From: Hyaloperonospora brassicae
Taxonomy: Eukaryota > Oomycota > Peronosporomycetes > Peronosporales > Peronosporaceae
Direction: 5' to 3'
DNA length: 64,000 nucleotides
Assembly (NCBI GenBank): GCA_947650285.1
Contig: CANTFL010000409.1
Location: 124,001-188,000, forward strand
Positions 39,410-51,381 of this stretch are shown in pieces. The first letter of the stretch is position 1. Each line of letters opens with the position of its first letter. Position numbers and translations under genes: made by a program. The notes beneath the pieces were generated by a model that saw only the letters and a list, made by a program, of their open reading frames with translations, was not told where the DNA came from and searched no databases.

Positions 39410-41994
39410 CTAAAACATATCCATCTCATCTAGCAGCATGCTCTCTCCCTCCATCTTCATAGCGACCGATAAATCGCCTTCCAGCGCGGCAATGCCATCG
39501 CAGTCCTCCCCATTAGCGCCCACACCAGCAGCAGACAACGGACCATTCTTGGCTTGCACTGCGCGCTTTAACGCATAATACGTGAGCAAGGGAATCGAAT
39601 GGCACGTGTTGACCAACTTTTGCAGCGTGACAGCGTTTTCCAGCGGAAGCGCAGGCGTTGTCTCTGTCTGACACTTCACGCTCAGTTGCAACGAGCAATC
39701 GGGTTTCGTGTTCAGCTCGATCAGCACTTGCCTGCCCGCACCCAAAAGATCCCCAGTGTTCATTGTAATACGCTCTGCCGCCGCGACGTCTACTTTGATT
39801 CGAGCTACAATCAATCGACCGAGCACTTCCATCAGTACTTGTGGTAGTTGTACAGGCAAAGTAGTGCAAACAAACCCAATCGTACCGTTCACTGCATCCT
39901 CGTTTTCCGCCGAGATGCGTTGGCCGAATACGTTGCATCTTGAGCAGAAAGCAGATAACAAGAGTGCGTGAAACAGCAAGCTTCTTCCGCATATCTCAAA
40001 CACGTTGGCTAGCGTCTCGATCGAGACGTTTACTAACTAAACACAACACAACACATATCAGTCATGAATTTGCACGAGTTTTCTCATACCAGTGTCGTAC
40101 CGGGATTGGGAACGAGTGCAGATTGAGACCGCCAGATATCTCTTTCGTCGTTAAGGTGTACTCCTGACGCATCGCTAACGAGCACCGTGACGGAAACACC
40201 GAGCATATGCTGTGGTCTCGTGCAAAGTGTAACCTGGGAGAAATGGGCTTCTTTCCATCAGGAGTCGTCCAGCTTACAAACTCGTTGAAAAGCCTTTCGT
40301 CTTCATGCACGTCTTTTGGTGCGGTTGCAGTCACGTCAACATGCTTGCGCATTGCTACAAGCGCTAGTTTTCGGGCCTGCGGGCCAGCCATTACGAGAGG
40401 AACGTCCGCAACTACGTGCAGCGCCACAGCACCGCGCCATTCAATAAAGCTGACACTCCCGGACCATTCGCCGTTCGCCAGTGGAGAGAGAACGTCCGCG
40501 TGCACGGATATGTTGAGGTCATCGTGATCTCCGTCAGGCCGATCATTCCTGTCAGTTGCTGCCGCATCTGTGGAACCAGCAGTAGCACCAGACGTGACGC
40601 CCGTCCGAGTATCGTCATCAGTTTTCGCACGTTTACGTGGAGGTTCAACCACAGGGAGACATGCAAATGGGTCTTTGAACAACATTTGGATGCCTTCCAC
40701 TGCGCGCTTGACTGTCCAATATTGCTGCAACAAGATACACATGCTATGATGGTCAGTAGCAAACACCGATCTCACATGTCGTGTCGACATCACCTGATGG
40801 CTGCACGCCTCAGTGGCCTTGGTGAAAAGTTCAAGCTCGAGCTGCTCGAAGTTCACTACAAACACAACACCAGTGAATATAGAATAAGCAAATCACCAGC
40901 TTTGGATCCAGTGGGCCCAGCTGACGTTACGGCACACTCACTCGTTGGAAACTTCACCGCTAGTTCAGCGCGATTGATCAACCGGTTTAGTTTCTCCTAT
41001 GCAACATCCATTGTCAACATCAGTATTCTAGAAACATAGCAAGCTATGTCGCGGTGAGAGTCAATCGAACCGTAAAGCTTGCGCTGTCGCCATTAGCCAG
41101 TAGCTTCAGTGACGCGAGCAGGTCTTCGTCTCGGTCCGGAAACTGGCTAGATTGGTCTATTTTGTTGACCAGACCAAACTTGACGGTCAGGTCTAGATGT
41201 GCGGCATGTACGTGTTAGCATAGACTGTACCTTTCTCGACCGTCGTCAGCGACGCAGTCTCAACAGCGCCCTGTCAATACACACAGCAACAGACACAATG
41301 AGTACTTCACATCACTGCATCAGCAGCAGCCACTCCACTCGTGCACTCTGCCGTACTTCTCCACCCGACAGCACAATGTCCAGCACAAACGTGTCGCAGT
41401 AGATAGACAGCGACGCTTCATTGGGCTTGAGAATCTGCAGCTTGACCAGCGGGCGACTCAGACTCGACACGATCTTGGTCACCTCAAACATGATCTTGTA
41501 AGCTCCAACGCGTCCTTCGAGCTCGGCCCCTCGCAGCCCTGCTTCGAGGTCCAGTTTACTGACGCTTTCGGCCAGAATCGTCCGCACTGTCGACACGTGG
41601 GTCTCAAAGCGCCGAACGTCTTTGCGCAGCTGCACAAACTGCTGGTTGCGCGCGTACCAGTCCTTATGTTGCTTGAGCGTCTCGAACAGGTAGTTAAGTC
41701 CGAATCGCCACGAGTTCTTTTCGGTCTGCAGTCGGCTCTTCTGCTGGAGTACTACCAACACAGTGGTAAGCTCACATGACGTTTTCCGAAAGGGTACTGA
41801 ATTAGCACGATCACAATTCAGTACGTACAATGTTGCTGAAAAGCCGTACCGTCGTTGCGCAGGTTGTCCGGCAACATTCCGTCGAGGCATGAGCGGAGAC
41901 TGCTGGCGACCGAGTGGAGGTGCGGGGAGTTCTTATTGGCCATCGTAGCGGCCACTGTGGCCCCGTTCGCAGCTGAAGGTGTCGGCGTGGTCAT
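39410..41994 (-). CDS. MED1: Mediator complex subunit 1
   Basis: Middle-module subunit of Mediator, linking activators to RNA polymerase II. Eight predicted exons: 41994-41850, 41751-41357, 41270-41231 (40 nt), 41192-41071, 40996-40942 (55 nt), 40855-40794 (62 nt), 40724-40101 and 40036-39410; total about 689 aa, in frame throughout. Family features: CDTFVLDIVLSGGE at the exon 2/3 junction (the DIVL strand of MED1), DLLASLKLLANGD, EKLNRLINRAELAVKF, then YWTVKRAVEGIQMLF. The second half has FPIPLVNV at an exon junction and VTLQKLVNTCHSIPLLTYYAL, matching the conserved C-terminal part of the MED1 domain. The donor of exon 4 (ACG/GTTCGA) is weak and its exact end is uncertain. The region 40560-40650 codes for an acidic, Asp/Thr/Ala-rich linker. 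Confidence 0.75.
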
Positions 41995-44900
41995 CTTCGC
42001 TTGTAGTTAATGCGTTCGTGCGGATGCGGTGCAGCAACTGAGCTCTTTTTGTGACGGGCAACGTAAGTGCAAACCACGGAGTAGACAAAGTGGACCAACT
42101 CGGAGCTGCGCGAAAAACATACGTCGGCTGCCTCGATGCTCGTTTTGTCCTTCGACTCAGTCTTCTGTAGACAATATTTTGGTCCGCGTATCAGTTGATT
42201 TGGTCCGTGCAGCACATAAAGTGGCTTCTGTCCTACGACTCGCTACCGACGTATCTCACGTGAAAGGCGGCTAAATTGACTTCTTTTAGGATATTTCCCG
42301 TGCTTTTGAACCTCAATGACAGAAATAGGCGGCGAGTAGGTGTGGGACCGATAGTGCCCGACTCGGGGACTCGACGCAAGAGCAGAGTTGACGTTGCGTG
42401 TGGTGCAAAGAGACGCAGGAGTCGGTGCAAAAAGCATCGCCATTGCCTTTGCCGCGTAAAACATGGAGAATCTGATCGGAGTAGCTGTCTAAACTGGTGT
42501 CCTTGCGGCGTATGTACGGTAGATGCGTAGCATATATTGTAAAGGTAAGTGGAGCACAGGCCAAGTAAGTACGTGGATAGGACGGCTCTCCTGACCAGTG
42601 ACGTTTCGCTCGGTCCAAAGCTGGTGGAGTGTGGTGGCACGAAACACGTACACATTCATTCTCAGGACGCTGCGTAAAGGTGACGTGGTATGTTACACGA
42701 AGAAGCTTGCGGTGACGGAATAATGGATGCGCCGCCCGCTCTGGCATTCGGAGAAACCAGTCTTCGCGAGTCGGCAAGTGACGATAGCTACATTACTTGA
42801 ACATGTCGTTGATCGGATAGCTGAGGCTGCGCACTTTCGTAGCAAAAGACAATACTGGCGAGAAAGATCGACGACGTGGTCGAAATCGCGGGTTCGCGTA
42901 GCTTGGCTATTGACACTTGAAGTGGTGGGTTATGGCGACACTATGCTGACACGATGAGTAGATAGCGGTCTCTCTTGTTCCGGAGGTAGGCTCGATGACG
43001 TGCATGGCCATGATGTTGTCGACAAGATTTCTTACCGCAACAAACGTCTCAAGGGTGGGAGAGTCAGAAGCTCGCGAATGTAAGGTGACGACGGAGCAAC
43101 GAGATAAGAGGGTCCTTCAATCTCTAAACACAGCGAAGTGAAAGCGACCTAGAAGGCAGGATAATGCAAAAACTCATCACTAGTCTTTTCGATCTCACCA
43201 CCGAGCACATATACTGGCGAGTGGATGGCCACGTGCTGCCAATCGAAAAAAGAACTAGTAGGTAAGGGATGCGGTACGTCAATCGCCTTGTCTTTATGAT
43301 TGGGAGCTAAACTCGCCAGCATTTCGTCAAGCTCAGTACGTCGATACCGCACCACTTACAACAGTCGCTGATAGCATCAGACGTTCTCGAGGCATCAAGA
43401 CGCGGTGTAACGTATCACAGGACGATGGAACGTGACTGGGTGGCAAGGATCGGTGGATCTCTGAGCGCACGAGCACAGGGTCACCACAGCCCCGGTCAAC
43501 CTATCACGTGCCTTGTCGTCCTGCGCAAATTACGATGCGATAGATAACATCGGAACACGTGCGTTATTTGTAATGAAATGGCACTCGGGCGTGATCAAGC
43601 AACGACCAATCCCAAGTGTGATGTAGAGACGTACTTTCAGTTATCACGCACTAATCCGGCCGCACCCGACGAAACTCGACAAGTCAGTAAACTTGACAAG
43701 TCGACAAAACCCGACGGGTCAATCAAACTCGGCAAGTTGATAGAACCCGACGAAAAGGAGTCAGCGGGTGTGTGAAGATCTTCGATCGATTGGTCATACG
43801 TTTGTATTGAGGTAACAGGAGAGAGAGATTGAGTAGGAGCCACCTACTTGGCCTTTACTGAAAGAGAATAAGGGATCATCAATATAGAGCATAAATTTCT
43901 GAGTCCACGACACGCGTACACTTCACGTGAAGTCCCTACGCGGCCTAACTTGCGTTTGCCATCGGACTTCGGGAGACGTTGCTTGCAAACGCTCTGGCTA
44001 ACGCCAGAAACTAAGTCGGTACGGGGTGGTCAACACTCGATGTCAGTAAAGAAATTCGTACCGTCGACTACAAGTCGTTTATTCTTGTAGAAGGCAACGT
44101 TTGAGCTTCATCTAGTGACTAGTCGGTAAGCCATATGAAGGTATCGTCTATTCAAGGACTGTATAATGACGAGCCGATCGGACTCAGCCGGGCTACCGTC
44201 ACTGGTAGTCGAGCGCTGCTGAGCTCAGATAGGCTTCTGGAGAAATTGGCAGCGAGGTTTTAGACAGGAAAAAGACACAACTGAACTCAAGGGAGAGAGC
44301 ACTGACGAGTATCGTGTTGCTCGACGTATCTCTCTCCCCACCCACCGAGTTGAGTCGGCAAATTTGCTGTGTTTGTTCGTCAAGAGTAGCATTACAGAAT
44401 TGAACAACTACTATACCACATCTCTTTTCGATTGTGATCGTTCACCTTGGTCATTTTCACCTGCTAGGACACGTCATGCTAGAGCTGCGTGATCCTTCTA
44501 TCGACAGCTCAGCCACGACCATTGACACATGCGCAGGTCCTAAAATAAGCAGGAACAAGCTCTGTGTGGCACTGTGTGCCATCCTAAGTTACAAGTATTT
44601 AGTTTATAATAATATCATACTATGTAGTGATGTGGAATGGGGATGGGGTGCGTTCGTTTGTTGCGGGTTGGCGGTTGAGAAATAGTCACTGAGATGTCAG
44701 GTGTATTGACTACGGTGCTGATGTGCTTGTTGTGTGATACAGCAAATGCTTTGGTGTTGCTGAAGTGTTGGGGAGACGGAAGAAAGAGAAAGGGGAAGGC
44801 GGTGATTTCTGTGCAACAACTGCAACAACAACAACAACAACAAGTAATATGAACAATGACATAAAATTGAATGATGAGGAGGCGAATGGCCGATAACTTC

Positions 44901-46589
44901 ATATGCCGCCGAGGAAGGAGGGTGACACTGACCTTAGTACGGTTACATGTCGATGAGTACAACGAATGGAGAAGTTGTTATGCGTGTCCATGCTACAAAA
45001 GTGCTACTTTGCTAAGGTCTACACGTGAGTAGCAAGTCCGCTACGAGTGATAGTCGATTAGCTACATTCCACTGCGACTTCAGTGCCCTATGCAAGCTGC
45101 CTTCGACCACAAAAAAGCACCATTGTGTCTTGAAAATGGCGCCCTTGCCAATATTGGCGTAAATCCGCTGCTTATACACCTCTTGTATCTGCAACAGCAC
45201 ACAGGATACAAGAGACGGCGAAAAGACGAAGGTGATGGTGCTGCTGCTGATGGTGGTGGAAGACGACTATCGCTGCTACAAAGCGTATGCATCTGTTTAT
45301 GGTCACTCCTCGCCATATGTCGCTTTGAGCCAATCACGTGCGTGCATGACTTGCTATCTATTGAGCGGTCGCTGTTTCAGTGACCCAACCAAAGAGCGTG
45401 TCCCCCACTCCATTTCTACGTATCCAAAGAGTACCTGCTAGATCCATATAGCAGCGCGTGTGCGGTACACCTCTCGTGACGCACACATACTCACTCATAG
45501 TCAACTGCCGACAAAGTCGGCTCAATATCTTACGCGCTCCCACTAATAGCTTTGCCCTTCAGACTTGCAGTAAAACTGAGTCAAGTTGCCCATAGACGTG
45601 ACTTTGTTGTATGGATCAGACGCTCGACGCATCTCGTGACAGTCCATACTGAATGTTGGACGTCATTACTTGTTCGCCATCTTGGATTTGGCCAGTCGCC
45701 TCTTCCCTCGGTCAATAGTATTCTCAGCAAAACACTGAGGCGCTGACGGCCCCGACTGAACCCCTTTCACCTTTGAGCTACTGTGGAAGTGTCGCTTGGT
45801 CGTCTACTCGCAATGGCACTGACTCTATACATTTGACATGTAGCGCATTAGACGCTCGCCGACACCATAAACCTTCATCCAGCCATGATCAACGCAGCTA
45901 TACGTTTAGCTTTGCCGGGTAACAGCGATTCATCGCTCATCTTCGTGTCGTCCCTTTCGAAGGTGTTGTGTAGCGCGAACCTTTTTTTGTCAGCTCTTTG
46001 GATCAATTGCTATCGAAAGTTCATTCTCCTCCGTCCTTGTCGTCCATGACCTTCCAGGGGGTCAGACACTGCACGATATTACGCTCCGAACGTGTTGGAT
46101 GGAGCAGCTTGCAGGACAACGATGCACCCGTCGATACGGTAGTTGACAACGATCGGAGCACACTGTGCCAATCATGGACCGCTCCACGCAGCCGTCACGG
46201 AGGCTTTGACGTTCTCTTACCGTGTAGAAAGGGACAACATGAGCGTAATGACAAGTCATTTGTCTATTGAATCTCTCGAGGTACCGCAACAAACCTGACG
46301 ACGTGTCAACACCAAACCACGACAAACTGTCGTACGAGACGCCACAACGTGAATGCCAGTGGCGACGACGGAGTTGCCATACTGTATGTCCCAAGCGCAA
46401 TTGAATTTGCTGCGTCTTTGTGTCTTCGTCGTGCCAGTACGACGACTGTAAGCGCATCGCGACGCGTCACGCCCGTCACGACGTCGTTGTTCTCCTGATT
46501 GTCAACGGAGAAATACTGGAAGCCGTCGACAGCGCCGAATCAGCGCAGTGTGGACTTGATCCAATAACTCGTATACGTGCCGCAGCTGC
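41995..46589. other. 4.6 kb gene-poor stretch
   Basis: By eye more AT-rich than the flanking genic DNA; open frames are all short (mostly below 140 codons) and without family signatures. A (CAA)n run lies at about 44820-44842. A plus frame at 43578-43775 has internal near-repeats (QVSKLDKSTKPDGSIKLGKL), and 43408-44396 is bounded by TGTAA...TTACA, but no retroelement protein or target duplication is visible. Decayed transposon sequence is possible but not shown. Confidence 0.45.
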
Positions 46590-46820
46590 TCACGCTGTAC
46601 CGGCGTCGTCAGTTTCTTTGAGTTCGGGCAAGTTCGTGTCGTCAAAGAGGACACGAATTGTAAGTGAGCAACTCGGGCACGAAGCGATCTCTTCGCCAAC
46701 GTACAGATCCTCGAGATCGATGCTGAAGCGGTCGCCACATGGACAGGGGTAGTAGTACACTTGCTCCTCTACGTCGTATTCCATGTCTTGGATCTCGACT
46801 TCGTCGTATACCGCTGCCAT
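46590..46820 (-). CDS. DPH3: Diphthamide biosynthesis protein 3 (CSL zinc finger)
   Basis: Small electron-carrier protein that supports the DPH1-DPH2 radical enzyme in the first step of diphthamide formation on eEF2; in yeast it is also linked to Elongator. 76 aa from ATG 46820. The family core is fully present: [20 protein letters not shown], then [10 protein letters not shown] and a second CPSC pair. The metal ligands are C26, C28, C48 and C51. The tail ([13 protein letters not shown]) is short and acidic. A longer frame upstream begins with GTG and is not used. A GTACAG near the stop could be a donor for an extra C-terminal exon, but the length already fits the family. Confidence 0.93.
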   Translation of the reverse strand: MAAVYDEVEIQDMEYDVEEQVYYYPCPCGDRFSIDLEDLYVGEEIASCPSCSLTIRVLFDDTNLPELKETDDAGTA

Positions 46821-47101
46821 CGTTTGTTGTAATCGCTTGGGATCTACGGCCGTAGTCACAAACTGAGATCAATGAATGGACAGTTAGTTGTCAGGTGTGC
46901 TGCGAAAGCGTCCCCTGTCAAAACCGATTGATTTATTCAAAAGAGCTGGTCGCTAATGCCGTAGTCGCCGATCCAGCTAACAGGACGTTACATGATCCTC
47001 AGCGACAGCTTTTTTTTCGAGTCGCGTCATGAACGACGTTAAACTGCTGCAACGACAACTGCTGCTACTTCGAAACATCCGTTGACCGCGTCGTCAGCAC
47101 A

Positions 47102-50037
47102 CTACGTCTTGCCGAACAAACGGGTCAAGAAACCGGGAGACGGAGTACCATCGTCGGCCGTTCCAGCCGTGACGTTGAAAGTACCCATTGTACCCACTGC
47201 CGCCTCGCTCGGCTGCATTTTGCGTCGACGACCTCCACGAATCGGCCGAATAACGCCGTCGCTACTGTAGATGGACCCACCACGAAGCGTTTTGATCGCA
47301 CTCGTGTCGGCGCTTCCCATAGCAGCCATTAGCGCCGCATTTGTATGATTCAGCTGTGCTTCAAAGTGCGAGCGCTGCGCACCGCGGAAATCGGCAATTT
47401 GGTCGCGAAGGTGTGTGAGCTCCTCCACGTGCTTCTCTGCTTGTGTTCGCATGTTTCCAGCCATGATGCGATTGTTGATCTCCACTTGTCGAATGCGTTC
47501 ATCTCGTAGAGCCAGCTTCCGTTTCGCTTCTGATAGTTCCAGCTCTAGTGACGCGTACTTTCGCAGCAACTGCCGGTGGACGGCGACAAGCTGCTCGAGC
47601 TTTTGCTGGATGCTCCGCATGTGCTGTCGTTCACGCGCTGACATGTTATTTGAGCTGACTGAGACACTAGTTGGAGAAGAAAGCTCCCCGGTCGATGCGC
47701 CCGCCCGATCAGCCCGCGCTTCGAGATTCTGAATTTGGGCCGTTTTACGATCGATGTCTTCCTGCAGACAAGTTTTCTCATGATCGGTCGACTGCTTCAG
47801 TGCGAGGTACTCTTTCTCGTACTCTCTCAGCTCGGCTTCGAGTGCCGTGTACTTGGCCTTCAGATCGATGTACTGTTGCAAGTCGGTGCCGAGTTCGGTG
47901 TGTTCCGTCGGCGACGCATCCCTCGATTTCTGCTCCTGATCCTCTGCAGCATGCTCGCCAGCACGGTCCTGAACCCTCTGATCTGCTGACAATTCTGTGC
48001 GAGCAATCATTTCCGCTGCCGCTGCCAGTTTACCGCCGCCTCCGGCCGCTCTTTGTGCCAACACTTCTTGCAGTAGCGCGTCGTACTCGCTCTGAATCGT
48101 CTCCGAGTGAATTTGAAGTTCTTTATGATCAAAATTGAGTTTGTCAAAGTCTGAGCGCAAATCCGAGTTTAAAGTCTCGCATCGGCGGATCTTCTCTTGC
48201 AGCGTCGTAGCTTGTAGTTCCTTCACTCTTTGCAGTTCCTCCGACAGCACGCGCTGCGTCTCGAGTGCATGGGCGTGCTCCTCTAGCTTAGCCGAGAGCA
48301 ATCGGATCTCCTCTCCGCGTCGCATCGATTCTTGTCTCTCCTCAGCTAGCTCTTCGTCGAGCTGGGTCACTCTCTCCTGCAATTCTGCCAGCGCACGCCC
48401 TGCTCGAGCGGAGCGCGATGGTGGCAGTTCATCAGCTGTAGCATCTGGCAGTTCCAGCTCTTGGTCAACCGCGTCGATACAGCCGTCAGGTTCAGGTTTT
48501 GCATTCTCACCCGAGCCTTCGATACCAGCCATAGATGCTGCTTGACCTTCTCCGTCTGGGTCTTCTTTGACCGATAGTCTAGCTTCAAGCGCGATAATGT
48601 GTGTCTGCTGCTTTGCGATTTTCTTCTCGGCCGCAGCAAGTAACGCTTCGTACTCAGCAACACTGCGCTGTTCGTTGACGACTGCCTTGTTTGTAATCGA
48701 CTTGGCACGCATGCCAAAGCGTAGCGTCGAAATCGTCTCCGATGCGTTGAAGCTGCTTGGCGAGACGTTGATTATCAACGCCGTGCGCGAGTTACCGCCG
48801 ATCGATTCCTGCAGCACACGGGTGAGCTTGCTGTCGCGATATGGCACGTGAGTCATGTTCGAGTCAGTGAGGGCGTTGATGACCATTCCCAATGCTGACA
48901 GCGACTTGTTAATCGTCTTCGCCTCTTCAAGCTGACGGCCCGTTGCACCAGTCTTGCGCACCATTTCAGACCCGGCAAGATCCACGAGGTATAGCTTGCC
49001 AGCCTTTGTGGCTTGGTTCTCGAGGTTGCGCTGGAACAGCGTCACCATAAAGACACTGTGACTACGAGAACTTCCTTCGTTCATTCCTGTTGCTGCCACA
49101 GCACGGTTAGCAGCACCTGCGCGCATTGCAGCCAGCAGTTCCTCGTCACTCGTCACACACATTTCTGTCATTCCTTCGACGAAGATGCCGCGTCGCGCGT
49201 CTTCACGGACTTGGAGATTCACCTTGGACTTGTACGGATCCAGTAGGTCGCGAATGCGCTCCATGTAAATCTCGATGTAGCTCACTTTCACGATAAACTC
49301 CATGTTCTCGTCGGCATTCATGACATTGTTGAAGATCTCCGTCGCTGTGCGCGGGATGATGCCCTGCAGCTCTGGATGATCGATGTTGGCTCCTTCCATG
49401 GTGTACGTCTTCCCCGACGATGTCTGGCCATAAGCAAAGATGGTCGCATTGTACCCATCCATGATATCTATAATCACCAACAACAGCACCACCACCATCA
49501 ACAGCACCAGATCAGTCTGCATCGACCCGACCCTCGCACGTGGCTTTACTGTAGTCCATCGTACCTTGGACTACTGGACGGGCCACGCTCTCAAACACTG
49601 TCTTCTGATTGTCCTCTTCTCCAAAAACGTGATCAAACGCAAAATGCTGTGCGTTTCCTTCACTGACCTGTACCAACAAAGTGCACGACACAGATCGCCA
49701 TCAACATAGTGAGCTCTCGAACGAACGCTCTCCTCTCGTGTCCGCCGTCGCGATCACAGTGTGCAGCCAGCAGTCACGTGCGCCTCGTCTACCTTGACTT
49801 CAATTGCCACATTGTCGGTAAACACACAGCGCTGGGCGGCGGCCATCGTGAGCTCTTTGGCGTTGTGCGGACGCACACGGCAGTAGACGCGCACATTGCC
49901 CATCTCGCTCTGCAACAGTATAGGGACGACACGTCGACCCGTTCGCGACACAGAGACTCAGTACAGATAGAAAGTGAAGGCGCGAGTGGCTTCAGAGGAC
50001 AGAGGGAACGCACACTGGCGGACGACGTGCGTGCCAT
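47102..50037 (-). CDS. Kinesin-1 heavy chain-like motor
   Basis: Plus-end-directed microtubule motor. Predicted exons: 50037-50014, 49909-49793, 49667-49565 and 49467-47102; total about 869 aa. The motor domain spans about residues 10-335: VRVYCRVRP, FDHVFGEEDNQKTVFESVA, P-loop GQTSSGKT (near 97), switch I NEGSSRSHSVF, switch II DLAGSE, and HVPYRDSKLTRVLQESIGGN. The neck linker region follows SITNKAVVN. The remainder is a long coiled-coil stalk (KIAKQQTHIIALEARL, ERVTQLDEELAEERQES). The end is a short globular tail with basic RGGRRRKMQ. The first exon (8 codons, MARTSSAS) is inferred from a GTGCGT donor in the right phase; if absent, translation starts at ATG 49903. Confidence 0.9.
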
Positions 50038-50162
50038 GGGCTCTCTCTCGCTCGCTCTCGCTCTTCCTCGGCGCGACGTGACGTGACGGAAAAGAGCTCT
50101 CGAACTAGATTGTGGATCGTACTTAAACGAGACATGGCTTCATCGCACGCAAAAGGGACACA

Positions 50163-51194
50163 CTATGGACACGGACGGTGCTGCGGGTCGGGCCACGGGC
50201 CCTGCGACAGGGTGAGCGTCAAGAGCACTGGGAAATGCACGTCGGGCACGTAATCGCCTCGAGTCTGCTGCAACGCTGTGTGTCGATGCACGATCGACGG
50301 ATCGTAGTCTCGAGACTGTTCAATGGCAAAGCCGTGGCGCTTGGCCACGCAACAGAACCGCTCCATGGAGCCGTTGCGACTCGGCTGCAAGAGCAAACAC
50401 CGGCCCGACGCCGGACGCAGCAGGGTCTTGATCGTGCACGCGAGGTCTTCGTGGAACGCTTCGAAGAAGAGACAGTCGCTGGCAAACACGAGATCGAACT
50501 CGTGCTGCAAGTCACTGCGCAGCTCAGCGGTACAATCCCACCGCAGCAACTCGGCCGAGAGGTCGATCGCTGCCGTCTTCGCGGCAAACACGTGCCGCCG
50601 CTTGTTCTCGTCCAGGCACAGTTGCAAGTTCTCGACACAGAGCGGATTGCCGTCTGTCACCAGCACGCGCTGGAGCTCCACGGGTGCCCACGCGAGCAGC
50701 CCCAGACTGGCCAGACCGACCATTCCACTGCCCAATTCACAGCACGCAATGGGCAGTGCATTGCCGGCTTTGTCTCGTCGCTGGACTCGTGAACAAACCC
50801 CACTCGACAGCATGTAAGACAGCAGAATCTCCTCCGACGGCCACGTGCGGATGTTGCCCGTGTTGTCCACGCCCTCGTACACTCGATGACTCAGCAGCTC
50901 CGTCATGGACACTCGCTTCGCGTCCTTGCGCTTCTCGTGGGCGTACACTCGCTTTGGCGGTGCGCTGCGCTTACTTAACGGTGCTACCAACTCGTAAGCT
51001 ATCCAGGCAAAGTTCGCCTGGCCACGAAGATCGACTGGAACTTTGGCGTACACAGGAAAGAACTCGGACGCCACTACAGATGCAGTGGCGTCCGACGTGT
51101 CTGTGTATGTGGATGGAATAGAGCGACACACTGACTGCAGCAGCGCGTTGCGCAAGACGCGCCAGTGGCGACTTGTGCTGTCGGTCGTGCTCAT
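50163..51194 (-). CDS. CAMKMT: Calmodulin-lysine N-methyltransferase
   Basis: Class I SAM-dependent methyltransferase of the METTL21-like group that trimethylates a lysine of calmodulin. Intronless, 343 aa from ATG 51194. The diagnostic segment VYEGVDNTGNIRTWPSEEIL is close to the CaM KMT consensus. The SAM motif I is CCELGSGMVGLASLGL, motif II is VLVTDGNPLCVEN, and the post-II segment FDLVFASDCLFFEAFHEDL matches the family DCLF. It ends YVPDVHFPVLLTLTL, as expected. A longer open frame upstream has no ATG closer to the family start. Calmodulin as substrate is inferred from the family. Confidence 0.88.
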   Translation of the reverse strand: MSTTDSTSRHWRVLRNALLQSVCRSIPSTYTDTSDATASVVASEFFPVYAKVPVDLRGQANFAWIAYELVAPLSKRSAPPKRVYAHEKRKDAKRVSMTELLSHRVYEGVDNTGNIRTWPSEEILLSYMLSSGVCSRVQRRDKAGNALPIACCELGSGMVGLASLGLLAWAPVELQRVLVTDGNPLCVENLQLCLDENKRRHVFAAKTAAIDLSAELLRWDCTAELRSDLQHEFDLVFASDCLFFEAFHEDLACTIKTLLRPASGRCLLLQPSRNGSMERFCCVAKRHGFAIEQSRDYDPSIVHRHTALQQTRGDYVPDVHFPVLLTLTLSQGPWPDPQHRPCP

Positions 51195-51381
51195 CAGGAC
51201 GACCCAACGAACCGTATGTGTGTGTGCGTGTTGATGTGCGCCACGCGTTACTTCTTGAAGTCGCGGTCTTCGTGAAGTAGTGGTACCGCGGTGTTCCGGC
51301 CGCGATGTCACTATTCCCGAATCGCACGAGTGACGCAGCCAATCTTTCTCACTTCCGCGCGAGTCCCCCGAGAAGGTCGAG

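Noticed and set aside
43408..44396. TGTAA...TTACA-bounded segment resembling a solo LTR
   Set aside because: No matching target-site duplication, no polypurine tract or primer-binding site and no second copy in the window.
49789..50037. 82-codon minus frame beginning MARTSSASVRSLC
   Set aside because: Only its first eight codons fit the kinesin gene; beyond the GTGCGT donor it is intron and then out of phase with VRVYCRVRP.
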